A stretch of DNA of 8,102 nt from Atribacterota bacterium. Lineage in GTDB: Bacteria; Atribacterota; Phoenicimicrobiia; Phoenicimicrobiales; Phoenicimicrobiaceae. Location of the stretch: the NCBI GenBank assembly GCA_030666935.1, contig DAOUWX010000075.1, forward strand, positions 1-8,102, written 5' to 3'. Position 1 is the first letter of the stretch. Every line of letters begins with the position of its first letter. The translations under genes were made by a program, and so were the position numbers. Positions 1-5,344 of this stretch are shown piece by piece. The notes below the pieces were generated by a model. The model worked only from the letters and a program-made list of their open reading frames with translations. It was not told the DNA's origin and made no database searches.

Positions 1-24
1 CGGGAAACCGGGTAACTAGCTAAC
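1..24. repeat. Octamer repeat array (3 units)
   Basis: Three 8-bp words in a row, CGGGAAAC, CGGGTAAC and TAGCTAAC, running in from the window edge. They belong to the same degenerate octamer family (CCRRYTNN read on the other strand) seen in other gaps of this window. The array is cut by the window start, so its full length is unknown. Confidence 0.6.
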
Positions 25-30
25 CATATA

Positions 31-65
31 CTAACGACTATTCACTAACGACTAACGACTAGTTA
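31..65. repeat. Heptamer repeat array after pfkA stop (5 units)
   Basis: Five 7-bp words: CTAACGA, CTATTCA, CTAACGA, CTAACGA, CTAGTTA. The next word in phase, CTATTTC (66-72), begins with the complement of the pfkA TAG stop, so the array runs exactly up to the gene end in the same phase. No recognisable intrinsic terminator for pfkA lies in the 65 bases shown. Confidence 0.75.
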
Positions 66-1031
66 CTATTTCGCTAACACCGAAGCTAAATCATAAAGAT
101 TTTGTCTAATGATTTTTTTCTGACTCAGGACTACCTCTAAATCGGTTGCCTCGATTTTATTTCCAATCAATCCTACCATTTTAGAGGTTTCACCTTTTAA
201 TAGATGCTCTACAGCCGCTGCCCCTAAACGGCTGGCTAGTATTCTATCAAAGGCAGAAGGTGAACCTCCTCTTTGCAGATAACCTAAAATAGTAATCCGT
301 GTTTCATAACCAATCTTATCTTTTAAATATTTGCTTACTTCTTCGGTTTTTCCCACTCCTTCGGCAATAACAATAATACAATGGGTCTTTCCTCTTTGAT
401 AACCCTCTTTTAATTTTAAACTAATTTCCGGTAAATTATAGGAAATTTCCGGAATAAGAATTATTTCAACTCCACCGGCAATTCCACTCATTAAAGCTAA
501 ATAACCTGAATTCCTTCCCATAACTTCTACCACAAATGCCCTCTGATGGGAAGAAGCTGTATCTTTAATTTTGTCAATGGCATCAATAACTGTATTTAAG
601 GCGGTATCTACACCTATGGCCATATCTGTTTTAGGCAGGTCGTTATCGATAGTAGCCGGAATTCCGATAGTCTTTAATCCTAAAGCGCTTAAATCTCGAG
701 TTCCTCGTAAGGTACCATCGCCCCCGATAGTTATCAACCCATCAATATCAAATTTTCGGAGTTTTTGCAGAGCAACATCGAGGCCTTCTTTAGTCTTAAA
801 TTTTTCACTACGGGAAGTTTTAAGGACAGTCCCTCCTCTTTGCATAATTCCGCCTACTGATACCTGATTCATAGGGGAAATTTGTCCTTCCATTAAACCT
901 GTAAAACCCCTTTCTACAGCAAACACTTCTAAATTATGGAATATTCCGGTTCGTACCACTGCCCGAATAGCAGCATTCATTCCCGGGGAATCTCCCCCGC
1001 TGGTAAGAACAGCGATTCTTTTCATTTTCAT
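66..1031 (-). CDS. pfkA: ATP-dependent 6-phosphofructokinase
   Basis: Phosphorylates fructose-6-phosphate to fructose-1,6-bisphosphate in cytosolic glycolysis. At 321 residues it has the length of bacterial PfkA. Visible family motifs are the N-terminal TSGGDSPGMNAAIR (10-23), GGDGT (103-107, nucleotide site; Gly rather than the Asp of PPi-dependent enzymes), TIDND (127-131, with the catalytic aspartate at 129), MGRNSG (171-176), AEGVG (223-227) and QRGGSPSAFDR (253-263). The residue just before TIDND is Ala126, where ATP enzymes such as E. coli PfkA have Gly and PPi enzymes have Lys; ATP use remains the better reading. The ATG is preceded by GGAGGT, 10 bases from GGAGG to ATG. A closer ATG opens a two-codon ORF (ATG TTA TGA) whose stop overlaps the pfkA ATG. 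galT lies 481 bp upstream across repeats. ATP specificity is inferred from motifs only. Confidence 0.97.
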   Translation of the reverse strand: MKMKRIAVLTSGGDSPGMNAAIRAVVRTGIFHNLEVFAVERGFTGLMEGQISPMNQVSVGGIMQRGGTVLKTSRSEKFKTKEGLDVALQKLRKFDIDGLITIGGDGTLRGTRDLSALGLKTIGIPATIDNDLPKTDMAIGVDTALNTVIDAIDKIKDTASSHQRAFVVEVMGRNSGYLALMSGIAGGVEIILIPEISYNLPEISLKLKEGYQRGKTHCIIVIAEGVGKTEEVSKYLKDKIGYETRITILGYLQRGGSPSAFDRILASRLGAAAVEHLLKGETSKMVGLIGNKIEATDLEVVLSQKKIIRQNLYDLASVLAK

Positions 1032-1051
1032 AACATTTTTACCTCCAATAA

Positions 1052-1135
1052 TTAGTCGTTAGTCGTTAGTATTTAGTCGTTAGCAATAAGTATAGCGTGG
1101 AGCGGGTAGCGTATAGTGTATAGTGTTTAGGATAT
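1052..1135. repeat. Heptamer repeat array upstream of pfkA (12 units)
   Basis: Twelve successive 7-bp words with one change of phase: TTAGTCG twice, TTAGTAT, TTAGTCG, TTAGCAA, TAAGTAT, then AGCGTGG, AGCGGGT, AGCGTAT, AGTGTAT, AGTGTTT, AGGATAT. The array begins about 10 bases upstream of the pfkA Shine-Dalgarno (GGAGGT on the minus strand). It passes without a gap into the octamer array at 1136, and it would be in the pfkA 5' leader or promoter region. Confidence 0.8.
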
Positions 1136-1175
1136 TAGTTATCCAGTTACCCGGTTAACCAGTTTGCCGGCTAAT
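1136..1175. repeat. Octamer repeat array (5 units)
   Basis: Five 8-bp words: TAGTTATC, CAGTTACC, CGGTTAAC, CAGTTTGC, CGGCTAAT. Together with the end of the preceding heptamers it is nearly identical to 8000-8044, which marks a dispersed repeat and not only a local tandem expansion. It contains CCGGTTAACC-like near-palindromes. Confidence 0.75.
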
Positions 1176-1207
1176 TAAATTCATATATGCGGGTAGAAAT
1201 GCTCTGG

Positions 1208-1227
1208 ATTCCTGCTTTCGCAGGAAT
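1208..1227. repeat. Perfect hairpin, dispersed palindrome type
   Basis: ATTCCTGC, loop TTTC, then GCAGGAAT: a perfect 8-bp inverted repeat, flanked by CTGG on the left and GACAG on the right. Similar ATTCC(Y)GC...GC(R)GGAAT palindromes occur as dispersed intergenic repeats in many unrelated bacteria, including the neisserial dRS3 type. No U-tract follows on either strand, so a terminator role is not supported. Confidence 0.7.
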
Positions 1228-1280
1228 GACAGAAGAAACAGATAGGTTTGATAGATAAATCAAGCCTCTATATTTATATA

Positions 1281-1303
1281 GACAGGTGAGACGCCTGTCC
1301 TAC
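1281..1303 (-). repeat. REP-like GTAG-footed palindrome, copy 1
   Basis: On the minus strand the element starts with GTAG (1303-1300), followed by GACAGGCG, loop TCT and CACCTGTC, an 8-bp stem with one wobble pair. A GTAG foot before an imperfect palindrome is the hallmark of REP elements mobilised by REP-associated tyrosine transposases (RAYTs). A diverged copy in the opposite orientation lies at 8071-8090. The family assignment is inference; no transposase gene is in the window. Confidence 0.6.
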
Positions 1304-1317
1304 GGTTTCATTTTTTA

Positions 1318-1362
1318 TCTTATATCTTATAACTAGCCAACCGGGTAACTAACATATCTAGT
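1318..1362. repeat. AT linker plus octamer array beside REP-like copy 1
   Basis: 1318-1332 is a 15-bp word that recurs exactly, in reverse complement, at 8045-8059 (TTATAAGATATAAGA when read from the octamers toward the GTAG hairpin). It is followed by octamers AACTAGCC, AACCGGGT, AACTAACA and TATCTAGT at 1331-1362. Order and sequence match the copy near the right end of the window. Confidence 0.7.
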
Positions 1363-1383
1363 TAAGTAATTTCCTATCTTTAA

Positions 1384-1415
1384 TTGGTCAATCGGTCAAT
1401 TGGCTAATTGGCTAA
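1384..1415. repeat. Octamer repeat array (4 units)
   Basis: TTGGTCAA, TCGGTCAA, TTGGCTAA, TTGGCTAA: four 8-bp words without a spacer, in the TTGG orientation (complement of CCAA). The array is in the middle of the 481-bp galT-pfkA gap, in which no gene is supported. Confidence 0.75.
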
Positions 1416-1425
1416 TTATTCCATC

Positions 1426-1505
1426 TTGCAACCTGTAACCCGAAGCTCGTTACTTTTTTACATATTGTTTCTTCACGCGATACTCGATACTCGATACTCG
1501 ATACG
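1426..1505. repeat. Heptamer arrays downstream of galT
   Basis: Two blocks. At 1426-1453 the words are TTGCAAC, CTGTAAC, CCGAAGC and TCGTTAC, a degenerate block. At 1478-1505 they are CGATACT three times and CGATACG, a nearly perfect block. The second block ends 7 bases from the complement of the galT stop. Between them, 1454-1477 is T-rich. On the plus strand 1436-1459 makes a short imperfect hairpin before T6, but no plus-strand gene precedes it. No minus-strand terminator for galT is seen. Confidence 0.75.
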
Positions 1506-1512
1506 AATTTTC

Positions 1513-2523
1513 CTACCGGAAAATTTTAGCTGCTTCTTCCGGAGAAGTAGTGTTAATATAAAATCCTGTTCCCCATTCGAATCCGGCTATTTTACTCAAT
1601 CGAGGAATTATTTCTATATGCCAGTGATATTTCTTATCCAGATCCGGCCATTCTCTGGTAGAAAACTCTTTAGAGGGTGCAGTATGAATTATAAAATTAT
1701 AAGGGGGATTATTTAGTTTTTTCTTTATTTTGGATAGTATTTCTTTCATTATTCCGGCTAAACTTAAAATATCTTTATCGCCGGTCTCCTCATAACAGGC
1801 ATTATGACATTTAGGGAGTATCCAGGTTTCAAAGGGGAATCTGGCAGCAAAAGGCGAAATAGCCACAAATTTTTCTGTTTCTTTTATCAATCTTTCTTTA
1901 GATGTTATCTCCCGTTTTATATAATCGCAGAAAATACATCTCCCCTTAAGGTCAAAATATTCTTTTGCCCCTTTTAACTCTTCTTTTATTCTTTGAGGGA
2001 TAATAGGGGTAGCGATAAGCTGGGAATGAGGATGTTCCAAAGAGGCTCCACCATCAATCCCGTAATTTTTAAATATTAAAATATATTTTATCCTTTTATC
2101 TTTGGATAAATATAAATATCTTTTTCGATAAGTTTTTAAGATTAAAACGATGTTGCCGATACTTAAATTATCAAAATCTTTATGGTGATGCGGAGTTTCA
2201 ATTATTACCTCATGTGCCCCCAAACCGTCCATTTTCCAAAACATTCCGGCCTTTTCCAGGACAGCTTCCCCCTCTTCCATCCTTAAAGCAGGATACTTAT
2301 TGTTTACTACTCTTACTTTCCATCCCGGGCTGTTTTCCCTGGTACCTTTTTCCCGAAAAGAAAATATTTCAGGGGGTGTTTCACCTTCATTCCCTTCACA
2401 AAATACACAGTAATCTTTTTTCTTTTCCTCTGTTTTTATTTTGTAATCTAAGGGTCTTTTTCCTCTTTCTGTAGAAATTATCACCCAATTATCGATTATA
2501 GGGTCTTTCCTCAATTCAGTCAT
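1513..2523 (-). CDS. galT: Galactose-1-phosphate uridylyltransferase
   Basis: Leloir-pathway enzyme exchanging UMP between UDP-glucose and galactose-1-phosphate through a uridylyl-histidine intermediate; cytosolic. The 336 residues are typical of the family. The sequence shows HPHSQ at 164-168, in which the second His (166) would be the nucleophile. A zinc-type CVFC pair lies at 39-42 and a second CxxC (CIFC) at 196-199. The C-terminal HWHIEIIPR (300-308) supplies the second histidine pair of HIT-fold GalT. The ATG is preceded by GAGGAG at good spacing. It is followed by pfkA 481 bp downstream; no galK or galE is visible. Family members with the same motifs can act on other sugar-1-phosphates (UDP/ADP-sugar phosphorylases), so substrate choice is less certain than the fold. 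A heptamer array and a hairpin lie just upstream. Confidence 0.93.
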   Translation of the reverse strand: MTELRKDPIIDNWVIISTERGKRPLDYKIKTEEKKKDYCVFCEGNEGETPPEIFSFREKGTRENSPGWKVRVVNNKYPALRMEEGEAVLEKAGMFWKMDGLGAHEVIIETPHHHKDFDNLSIGNIVLILKTYRKRYLYLSKDKRIKYILIFKNYGIDGGASLEHPHSQLIATPIIPQRIKEELKGAKEYFDLKGRCIFCDYIKREITSKERLIKETEKFVAISPFAARFPFETWILPKCHNACYEETGDKDILSLAGIMKEILSKIKKKLNNPPYNFIIHTAPSKEFSTREWPDLDKKYHWHIEIIPRLSKIAGFEWGTGFYINTTSPEEAAKIFR

Positions 2524-2544
2524 CTCTGTTCTCCTCAGCCTGAA

Positions 2545-2579
2545 TTAGTATATAGTATATAGTATTTAGTATTTAGTGA
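2545..2579. repeat. Heptamer repeat array upstream of galT (5 units)
   Basis: TTAGTAT, ATAGTAT, ATAGTAT, TTAGTAT, TTAGTGA, starting about 8-10 bases upstream of the galT ribosome-binding site. On the minus strand each of the middle words reads TATACT, a -10-like hexamer repeated every 7 bp. Whether this has promoter activity is untested. Confidence 0.8.
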
Positions 2580-2586
2580 AGATGGG

Positions 2587-2623
2587 AGAAAGAAAAGCAA
2601 GGAGGGCTAATTAACTGCCTTGC
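2587..2623 (-). terminator. Weak hairpin with U-rich tract in galT leader
   Basis: Read on the minus strand, GCAAGG (2623-2618) pairs with CCTTGC (2602-2597), followed by TTTTCTTTCT. It lies between the pth terminator and galT, about 65 bases upstream of the galT start, so it would be a leader terminator or attenuator rather than the end of pth. The stem is only 6 bp with a long loop and the U-tract is interrupted. Confidence 0.3.
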
Positions 2624-2646
2624 ACTTATTTCTTGTATTTTCTTAG

Positions 2647-2681
2647 CTAACGACTAACGACTAAATACTAACGACTAATTA
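2647..2681. repeat. Heptamer repeat array between pth and galT (5 units)
   Basis: CTAACGA, CTAACGA, CTAAATA, CTAACGA, CTAATTA. This is the same word family as 31-65 and the reverse complement of the TTAGTCG arrays at 1052 and 6739. Confidence 0.8.
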
Positions 2682-2683
2682 TA
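2678..2683 (-). promoter_or_regulatory. Possible -10 box for galT
   Basis: TATAAT on the minus strand, downstream of the pth terminator and 155 bases upstream of galT. No good -35 hexamer lies 16-19 bases upstream. In an AT-rich gap this could be chance. A galT promoter is expected in this gap because a strong terminator separates galT from pth. Confidence 0.25.
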
Positions 2684-2718
2684 CTGATATTGTATCTAAT
2701 TACACTAAGTTTGTCCAT

Positions 2719-2754
2719 AAAAAAAGAGGCATGTATCATCATGTCTCTTTTTTT
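2719..2754 (-). terminator. Intrinsic terminator after pth
   Basis: On the minus strand GAGACATG, loop ATGATA, CATGCCTC, flanked by seven A and seven T: an 8-bp stem with one wobble pair, plus a U7 tract, starting 52 bases after the pth stop. The symmetrical A/T flanks would also allow termination on the plus strand. It marks the end of the spoVG-pth block. Confidence 0.85.
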
Positions 2755-2805
2755 ATATTATTATTTTTCATTTATTTTTTTTTACAACTATTCAAATTTT
2801 ATTAA

Positions 2806-3390
2806 TTACGGTTCAATCGATTTTCTGTTATATTTTCTCATAGCTTTTTCAAAACCGTCTTCTATTACTGTCTTTATTGCCTCGGTAGATAGTTGTATTA
2901 CTTCCTTTATTTTATCCTTTTCATCATTGTTAAAATTAGAAAGGACGTAGGACACGTAATCAAAATTAAAGTTTACCGATGGATTACCAATCCCTATTCT
3001 CAAACGGGGTATATCTTCGCTGTTCAAATATTGTATAATCGACTCCATCCCCTTGTGACCACCGGTACCCCCCTTTTTACGAATCCTTATCTGACCCAAT
3101 TCTAAATTCAGGTCATCGTAAACTATTAATAAATCTTGAAGGAGTATTTTATAATAAGAAACTACTCTATTTACTGCTCTTCCACTTAAATTCATAAAAG
3201 TTTGCGGCTTTACCAGCATTACCTTATGATCATTTATCCTTCCCCGGGAAATTAAAGAATAATAGGATTTTACTTTCTTAAATTCTGTTCCCATATCCCT
3301 GGCTAAACTATCAACTGTTCTAAACCCCATATTGTGCCTGGTAAATTCATATTTTAAACCAGGATTACCTAAGCCAACCACAAGCTTCAA
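2806..3390 (-). CDS. pth: Peptidyl-tRNA hydrolase
   Basis: Cleaves the ester bond of peptidyl-tRNAs that drop off ribosomes, recycling tRNA in the cytosol. At 194 residues it matches the family. It opens with VGLGNPG (5-11) and carries the catalytic His19-Asn20 (RHN), FMNLSG (65-70, Asn67), the YDDL acid pair (Asp92, Asp93) and GGTGGHKG (107-114). The start is taken as TTG because an in-frame TGA lies two codons upstream and the protein begins MKLVVGLGNPG, the standard family start. AGGA lies 12 bases before it, so initiation is probably weak or coupled to rplY, whose stop is 25 bases upstream. The gene follows rplY as in Bacillota (ctc-spoVC) and is closed by the terminator at 2719-2754. Confidence 0.96.
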   Translation of the reverse strand: MKLVVGLGNPGLKYEFTRHNMGFRTVDSLARDMGTEFKKVKSYYSLISRGRINDHKVMLVKPQTFMNLSGRAVNRVVSYYKILLQDLLIVYDDLNLELGQIRIRKKGGTGGHKGMESIIQYLNSEDIPRLRIGIGNPSVNFNFDYVSYVLSNFNNDEKDKIKEVIQLSTEAIKTVIEDGFEKAMRKYNRKSIEP

Positions 3391-3415
3391 TAAAACTCAC
3401 TATCCTTTTATTGTC

Positions 3416-4114
3416 CTATTTTTCTTTAGGTGCAGAAGAAGGGGGTTCTTCCTTTGTTTCTACTTTCTCTTCTCCCTTAGCTTTTTCTTCACCTTCTTCA
3501 CCTTCTTCACCTTCTATTCCTTCTTCTTCCTCTTCAACCACTTCTTCTATCTTGGTGGGAAGGACAACTGAGGCAACAATTCTATCCAGAGCAGTTAATA
3601 TTTCAACTCCCTCCGGAATTTCTATCTCTCCGACAGAAACATGATCGCCTATATTAAGATTACTAATGTCGACTTTTAAAATATCCGGTACCTGGGAAGG
3701 TAAACATTCTATTTCTACTTTTCGTAATTCAGCCTGCATAATACCTCCTTCTTTTACTCCGATAGGTTCGCCAATCAATTCAATATCGACTTCTAAAGTT
3801 AATTTTTCTTTTAAAGTTACTCCGTAAAAATCGACATGAACTATCTGTCTTTTTAGTGAATTATATTGAAGATCTTTAATTACCGCTAATCGGCTAACTT
3901 TCTTCTTCCCATCATCTATCTCTAAATCTATGAGTCCGTGCGACTTAGCGGATAATAATTTTGACAATTCAATATTGTTAACCTTTAATATTAAATTTTC
4001 TTTATCATGAGGGGAGTACAATACTCCAGGGACAATCCCTTCTTTCCTAAATTTTTTATTAATTTCTTTCCCTGTATTATCTCTTAATTCTACTTTTAAT
4101 TTTGGTTTTTTCAT
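3416..4114 (-). CDS. rplY: Ribosomal protein L25, CTC/TL5 long form with acidic tail
   Basis: Binds 5S rRNA in the large ribosomal subunit; in Bacillota the long form is the general stress protein Ctc. The N-terminal L25 domain (about 1-95, with RKEGIVPGVLY at 23-33) is followed by the TL5/CTC beta domain (about 100-185) and a strongly acidic, Glu/Gly-rich low-complexity tail from about 188 to 232. The ATG at 4114 is chosen because GGAGGT lies 7 bases before it; an in-frame TTG further upstream would place the ribosome-binding site inside the coding sequence. The length is then 232 residues. The acidic tail is typical of CTC proteins but long here, and it contains an in-phase 9-bp coding repeat. 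The gene lies between prs and pth, the conserved order. The upstream gap is filled with heptamer and octamer repeats. Confidence 0.94.
   Translation of the reverse strand: MKKPKLKVELRDNTGKEINKKFRKEGIVPGVLYSPHDKENLILKVNNIELSKLLSAKSHGLIDLEIDDGKKKVSRLAVIKDLQYNSLKRQIVHVDFYGVTLKEKLTLEVDIELIGEPIGVKEGGIMQAELRKVEIECLPSQVPDILKVDISNLNIGDHVSVGEIEIPEGVEILTALDRIVASVVLPTKIEEVVEEEEEGIEGEEGEEGEEKAKGEEKVETKEEPPSSAPKEK
3485..3511 (-). repeat. Coding 9-bp tandem repeat in rplY tail
   Basis: Three exact copies of TTCTTCACC (plus strand) encode the GEEGEEGEE stretch in the acidic tail of L25. The period is a multiple of three, unlike the intergenic 7- and 8-bp arrays, so changes in copy number would preserve the reading frame. 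Confidence 0.7.
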
Positions 4115-4133
4115 CCTATTAACCTCCAATCTT

Positions 4134-4189
4134 GTATCGCGTATCGCGTATTGCGTATCGCGTATAGGATAATTAGTATATCGTTATAC
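4134..4189. repeat. Heptamer repeat array upstream of rplY (8 units)
   Basis: Exactly eight 7-bp words: GTATCGC, GTATCGC, GTATTGC, GTATCGC, GTATAGG, ATAATTA, GTATATC, GTTATAC. The array starts 7 bases upstream of the rplY GGAGGT and joins the octamer array at 4190 with no intervening base. The words become more diverged with distance from the gene. Confidence 0.8.
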
Positions 4190-4229
4190 AATTCACCAAT
4201 TCGCCAATTGCCCAATTGACCAATTAAAG
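4190..4229. repeat. Octamer repeat array (5 units)
   Basis: AATTCACC, AATTCGCC, AATTGCCC, AATTGACC, AATTAAAG: a constant AATT with a variable second half. It abuts the heptamer array directly. Several words contain TTGACC or TTGCCC, which resemble a -35 box on the plus strand, away from the direction of the genes. Confidence 0.8.
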
Positions 4230-4259
4230 ATACAAACTGCAAATTAGTATAAGTTTTAT

Positions 4260-4337
4260 CCAATTACTCAGTTTACCAGTTTACCATTCAAGAATCAATC
4301 AATTCGTTGAAATAATTGGCTAATTGTTCAATTAAAT
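4260..4337. repeat. Octamer arrays downstream of prs
   Basis: 4260-4291: CCAATTAC, TCAGTTTA, CCAGTTTA, CCATTCAA. 4314-4337: AATTGGCT, AATTGTTC, AATTAAAT, ending one base before the complement of the prs stop. The bases between them (4292-4313) look like further diverged octamers. No terminator is seen, so prs-rplY co-transcription through the repeats is plausible. Confidence 0.65.
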
Positions 4338-4338
4338 T

Positions 4339-5301
4339 TTATCTGAATAATGTGCTTATTGATAAATTGTTATGAATTCTGTTAATGGCTTCGGCAAATA
4401 TCTCTGCTACTGACAAAATCTTAATACCAGATAAATTCTTCTCTTTATTAACGGGAATAGTATTGGTTACCACTACTTCCTTGAATAGACCTTCGTGCAA
4501 AGATTTTTCTAATCTTTCTTTTGCCGGACCGGCAAACACCGGATGAGTAGCACAAATATAAACCTCTTTTACCCCAGCGTTTAATAAGGCCTGGCTTCCT
4601 TTTATTATTGAACCAGCGGTATCAATGATATCATCGACTATAACAGCAGTCTTGCCTTTAACTCTGCCCACTATATGCATTATTTCTACATCGTCAAAAG
4701 ATGATCTATATTTATCGATAATAGCAATCGGTTTTTTAATGCATCCGGCAAATTCTCTTGCTCTTGCTGTTCCCCCTACATCAGGGGAAACTACTACTAC
4801 TTTTTCTAAACCCTTCTCTTTAAAGTAATTTGACAATATGCTTACAGCTTCCAGCTGATCTACGGGGATATCAAAAAATCCCTGGATCTGCCCAGCATGT
4901 AAATCCATGGTAAGCACCCTGTTTGCTCCCGCAGAGACCAATAAATTTGCCACTAACTTTGCGGTAATAGGCTCACGAGGCTGGGTCTTCCTCTCCTGTC
5001 TGGCATAACCATAATAGGGTATTACCGCAGTAATCCTGCCTGCTGAAGCCCTCTTTAAAGCATCTATCATAATTAATAACTCCATAAGATATTCATTGGC
5101 CGGTGGACAAGTAGATTGAATTATAAAAACATCTTCACCCCTTACGCTCTCCTCAATCTTAACCTTGATTTCGCTATCAGGAAATCTGGAAACATCTGCC
5201 TCTCCTAAAGAGATATTTAAATATCTACATATCTCCTCTGCTAAACCTTTATTGGAATTACCAGCGAATATTTTTAACACTCTTTTATCGTAGGGTATCA
5301 A
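4339..5301 (-). CDS. prs: Ribose-phosphate pyrophosphokinase (PRPP synthetase)
   Basis: Makes 5-phosphoribosyl-1-pyrophosphate from ribose-5-phosphate and ATP, feeding purine, pyrimidine, histidine, tryptophan and NAD synthesis. At 320 residues it is a class I enzyme. Visible motifs: FPDSEIKVKIEESVRG (40-55), IPYYGYARQERK (94-105), REPITAK (109-115), DLHAGQIQGFFD (133-144), the lysine at 197 after PIAIID, and the PRPP loop VDDIIDTAG (222-230). The only in-frame start giving the full N-terminus is TTG. GGAG lies 11 bases before it, and a six-codon ORF (ATG at 5318) ends in a TGA that overlaps this TTG, suggesting translational coupling. A GTG at codon 8 is a less likely alternative with no visible ribosome-binding site. 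glmU ends 43 bp upstream, so the two are very probably one operon. Confidence 0.97.
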   Translation of the reverse strand: MIPYDKRVLKIFAGNSNKGLAEEICRYLNISLGEADVSRFPDSEIKVKIEESVRGEDVFIIQSTCPPANEYLMELLIMIDALKRASAGRITAVIPYYGYARQERKTQPREPITAKLVANLLVSAGANRVLTMDLHAGQIQGFFDIPVDQLEAVSILSNYFKEKGLEKVVVVSPDVGGTARAREFAGCIKKPIAIIDKYRSSFDDVEIMHIVGRVKGKTAVIVDDIIDTAGSIIKGSQALLNAGVKEVYICATHPVFAGPAKERLEKSLHEGLFKEVVVTNTIPVNKEKNLSGIKILSVAEIFAEAINRIHNNLSISTLFR

Positions 5302-5344
5302 AATTTTATCATCTCCATCTCTTTAAATTTCTCTTTATAGGATT

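Noticed and set aside
1052..1175. CRISPR array
   Set aside because: The words are 7-8 bp, directly abutting and degenerate; there are no 20-40 bp repeats with unique spacers.
1436..1459. Plus-strand hairpin GTAAC...GTTAC followed by T6 as a terminator
   Set aside because: The stem is short and bulged, no plus-strand gene precedes it, and its arms are heptamer words, so the repeat explains it better.
1408..1716. Plus-strand open frame of about 100 codons
   Set aside because: It begins in octamer and heptamer repeats and then runs antisense to galT; it has no family resemblance and no credible ribosome-binding site.
2690..2950. Plus-strand open frame rich in Phe, Ser and Ile
   Set aside because: It crosses the pth terminator and is antisense to the 3' end of pth; its composition is that of AT-rich noncoding DNA.
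3411..3644. Plus-strand Ser/Pro-rich frame
   Set aside because: It is the shadow of the Glu-rich rplY tail read on the other strand.
4114..4129. Upstream TTG start for rplY
   Set aside because: It would include the GGAGGT ribosome-binding site in the coding sequence; the ATG at 4114 gives the normal L25 N-terminus and spacing.
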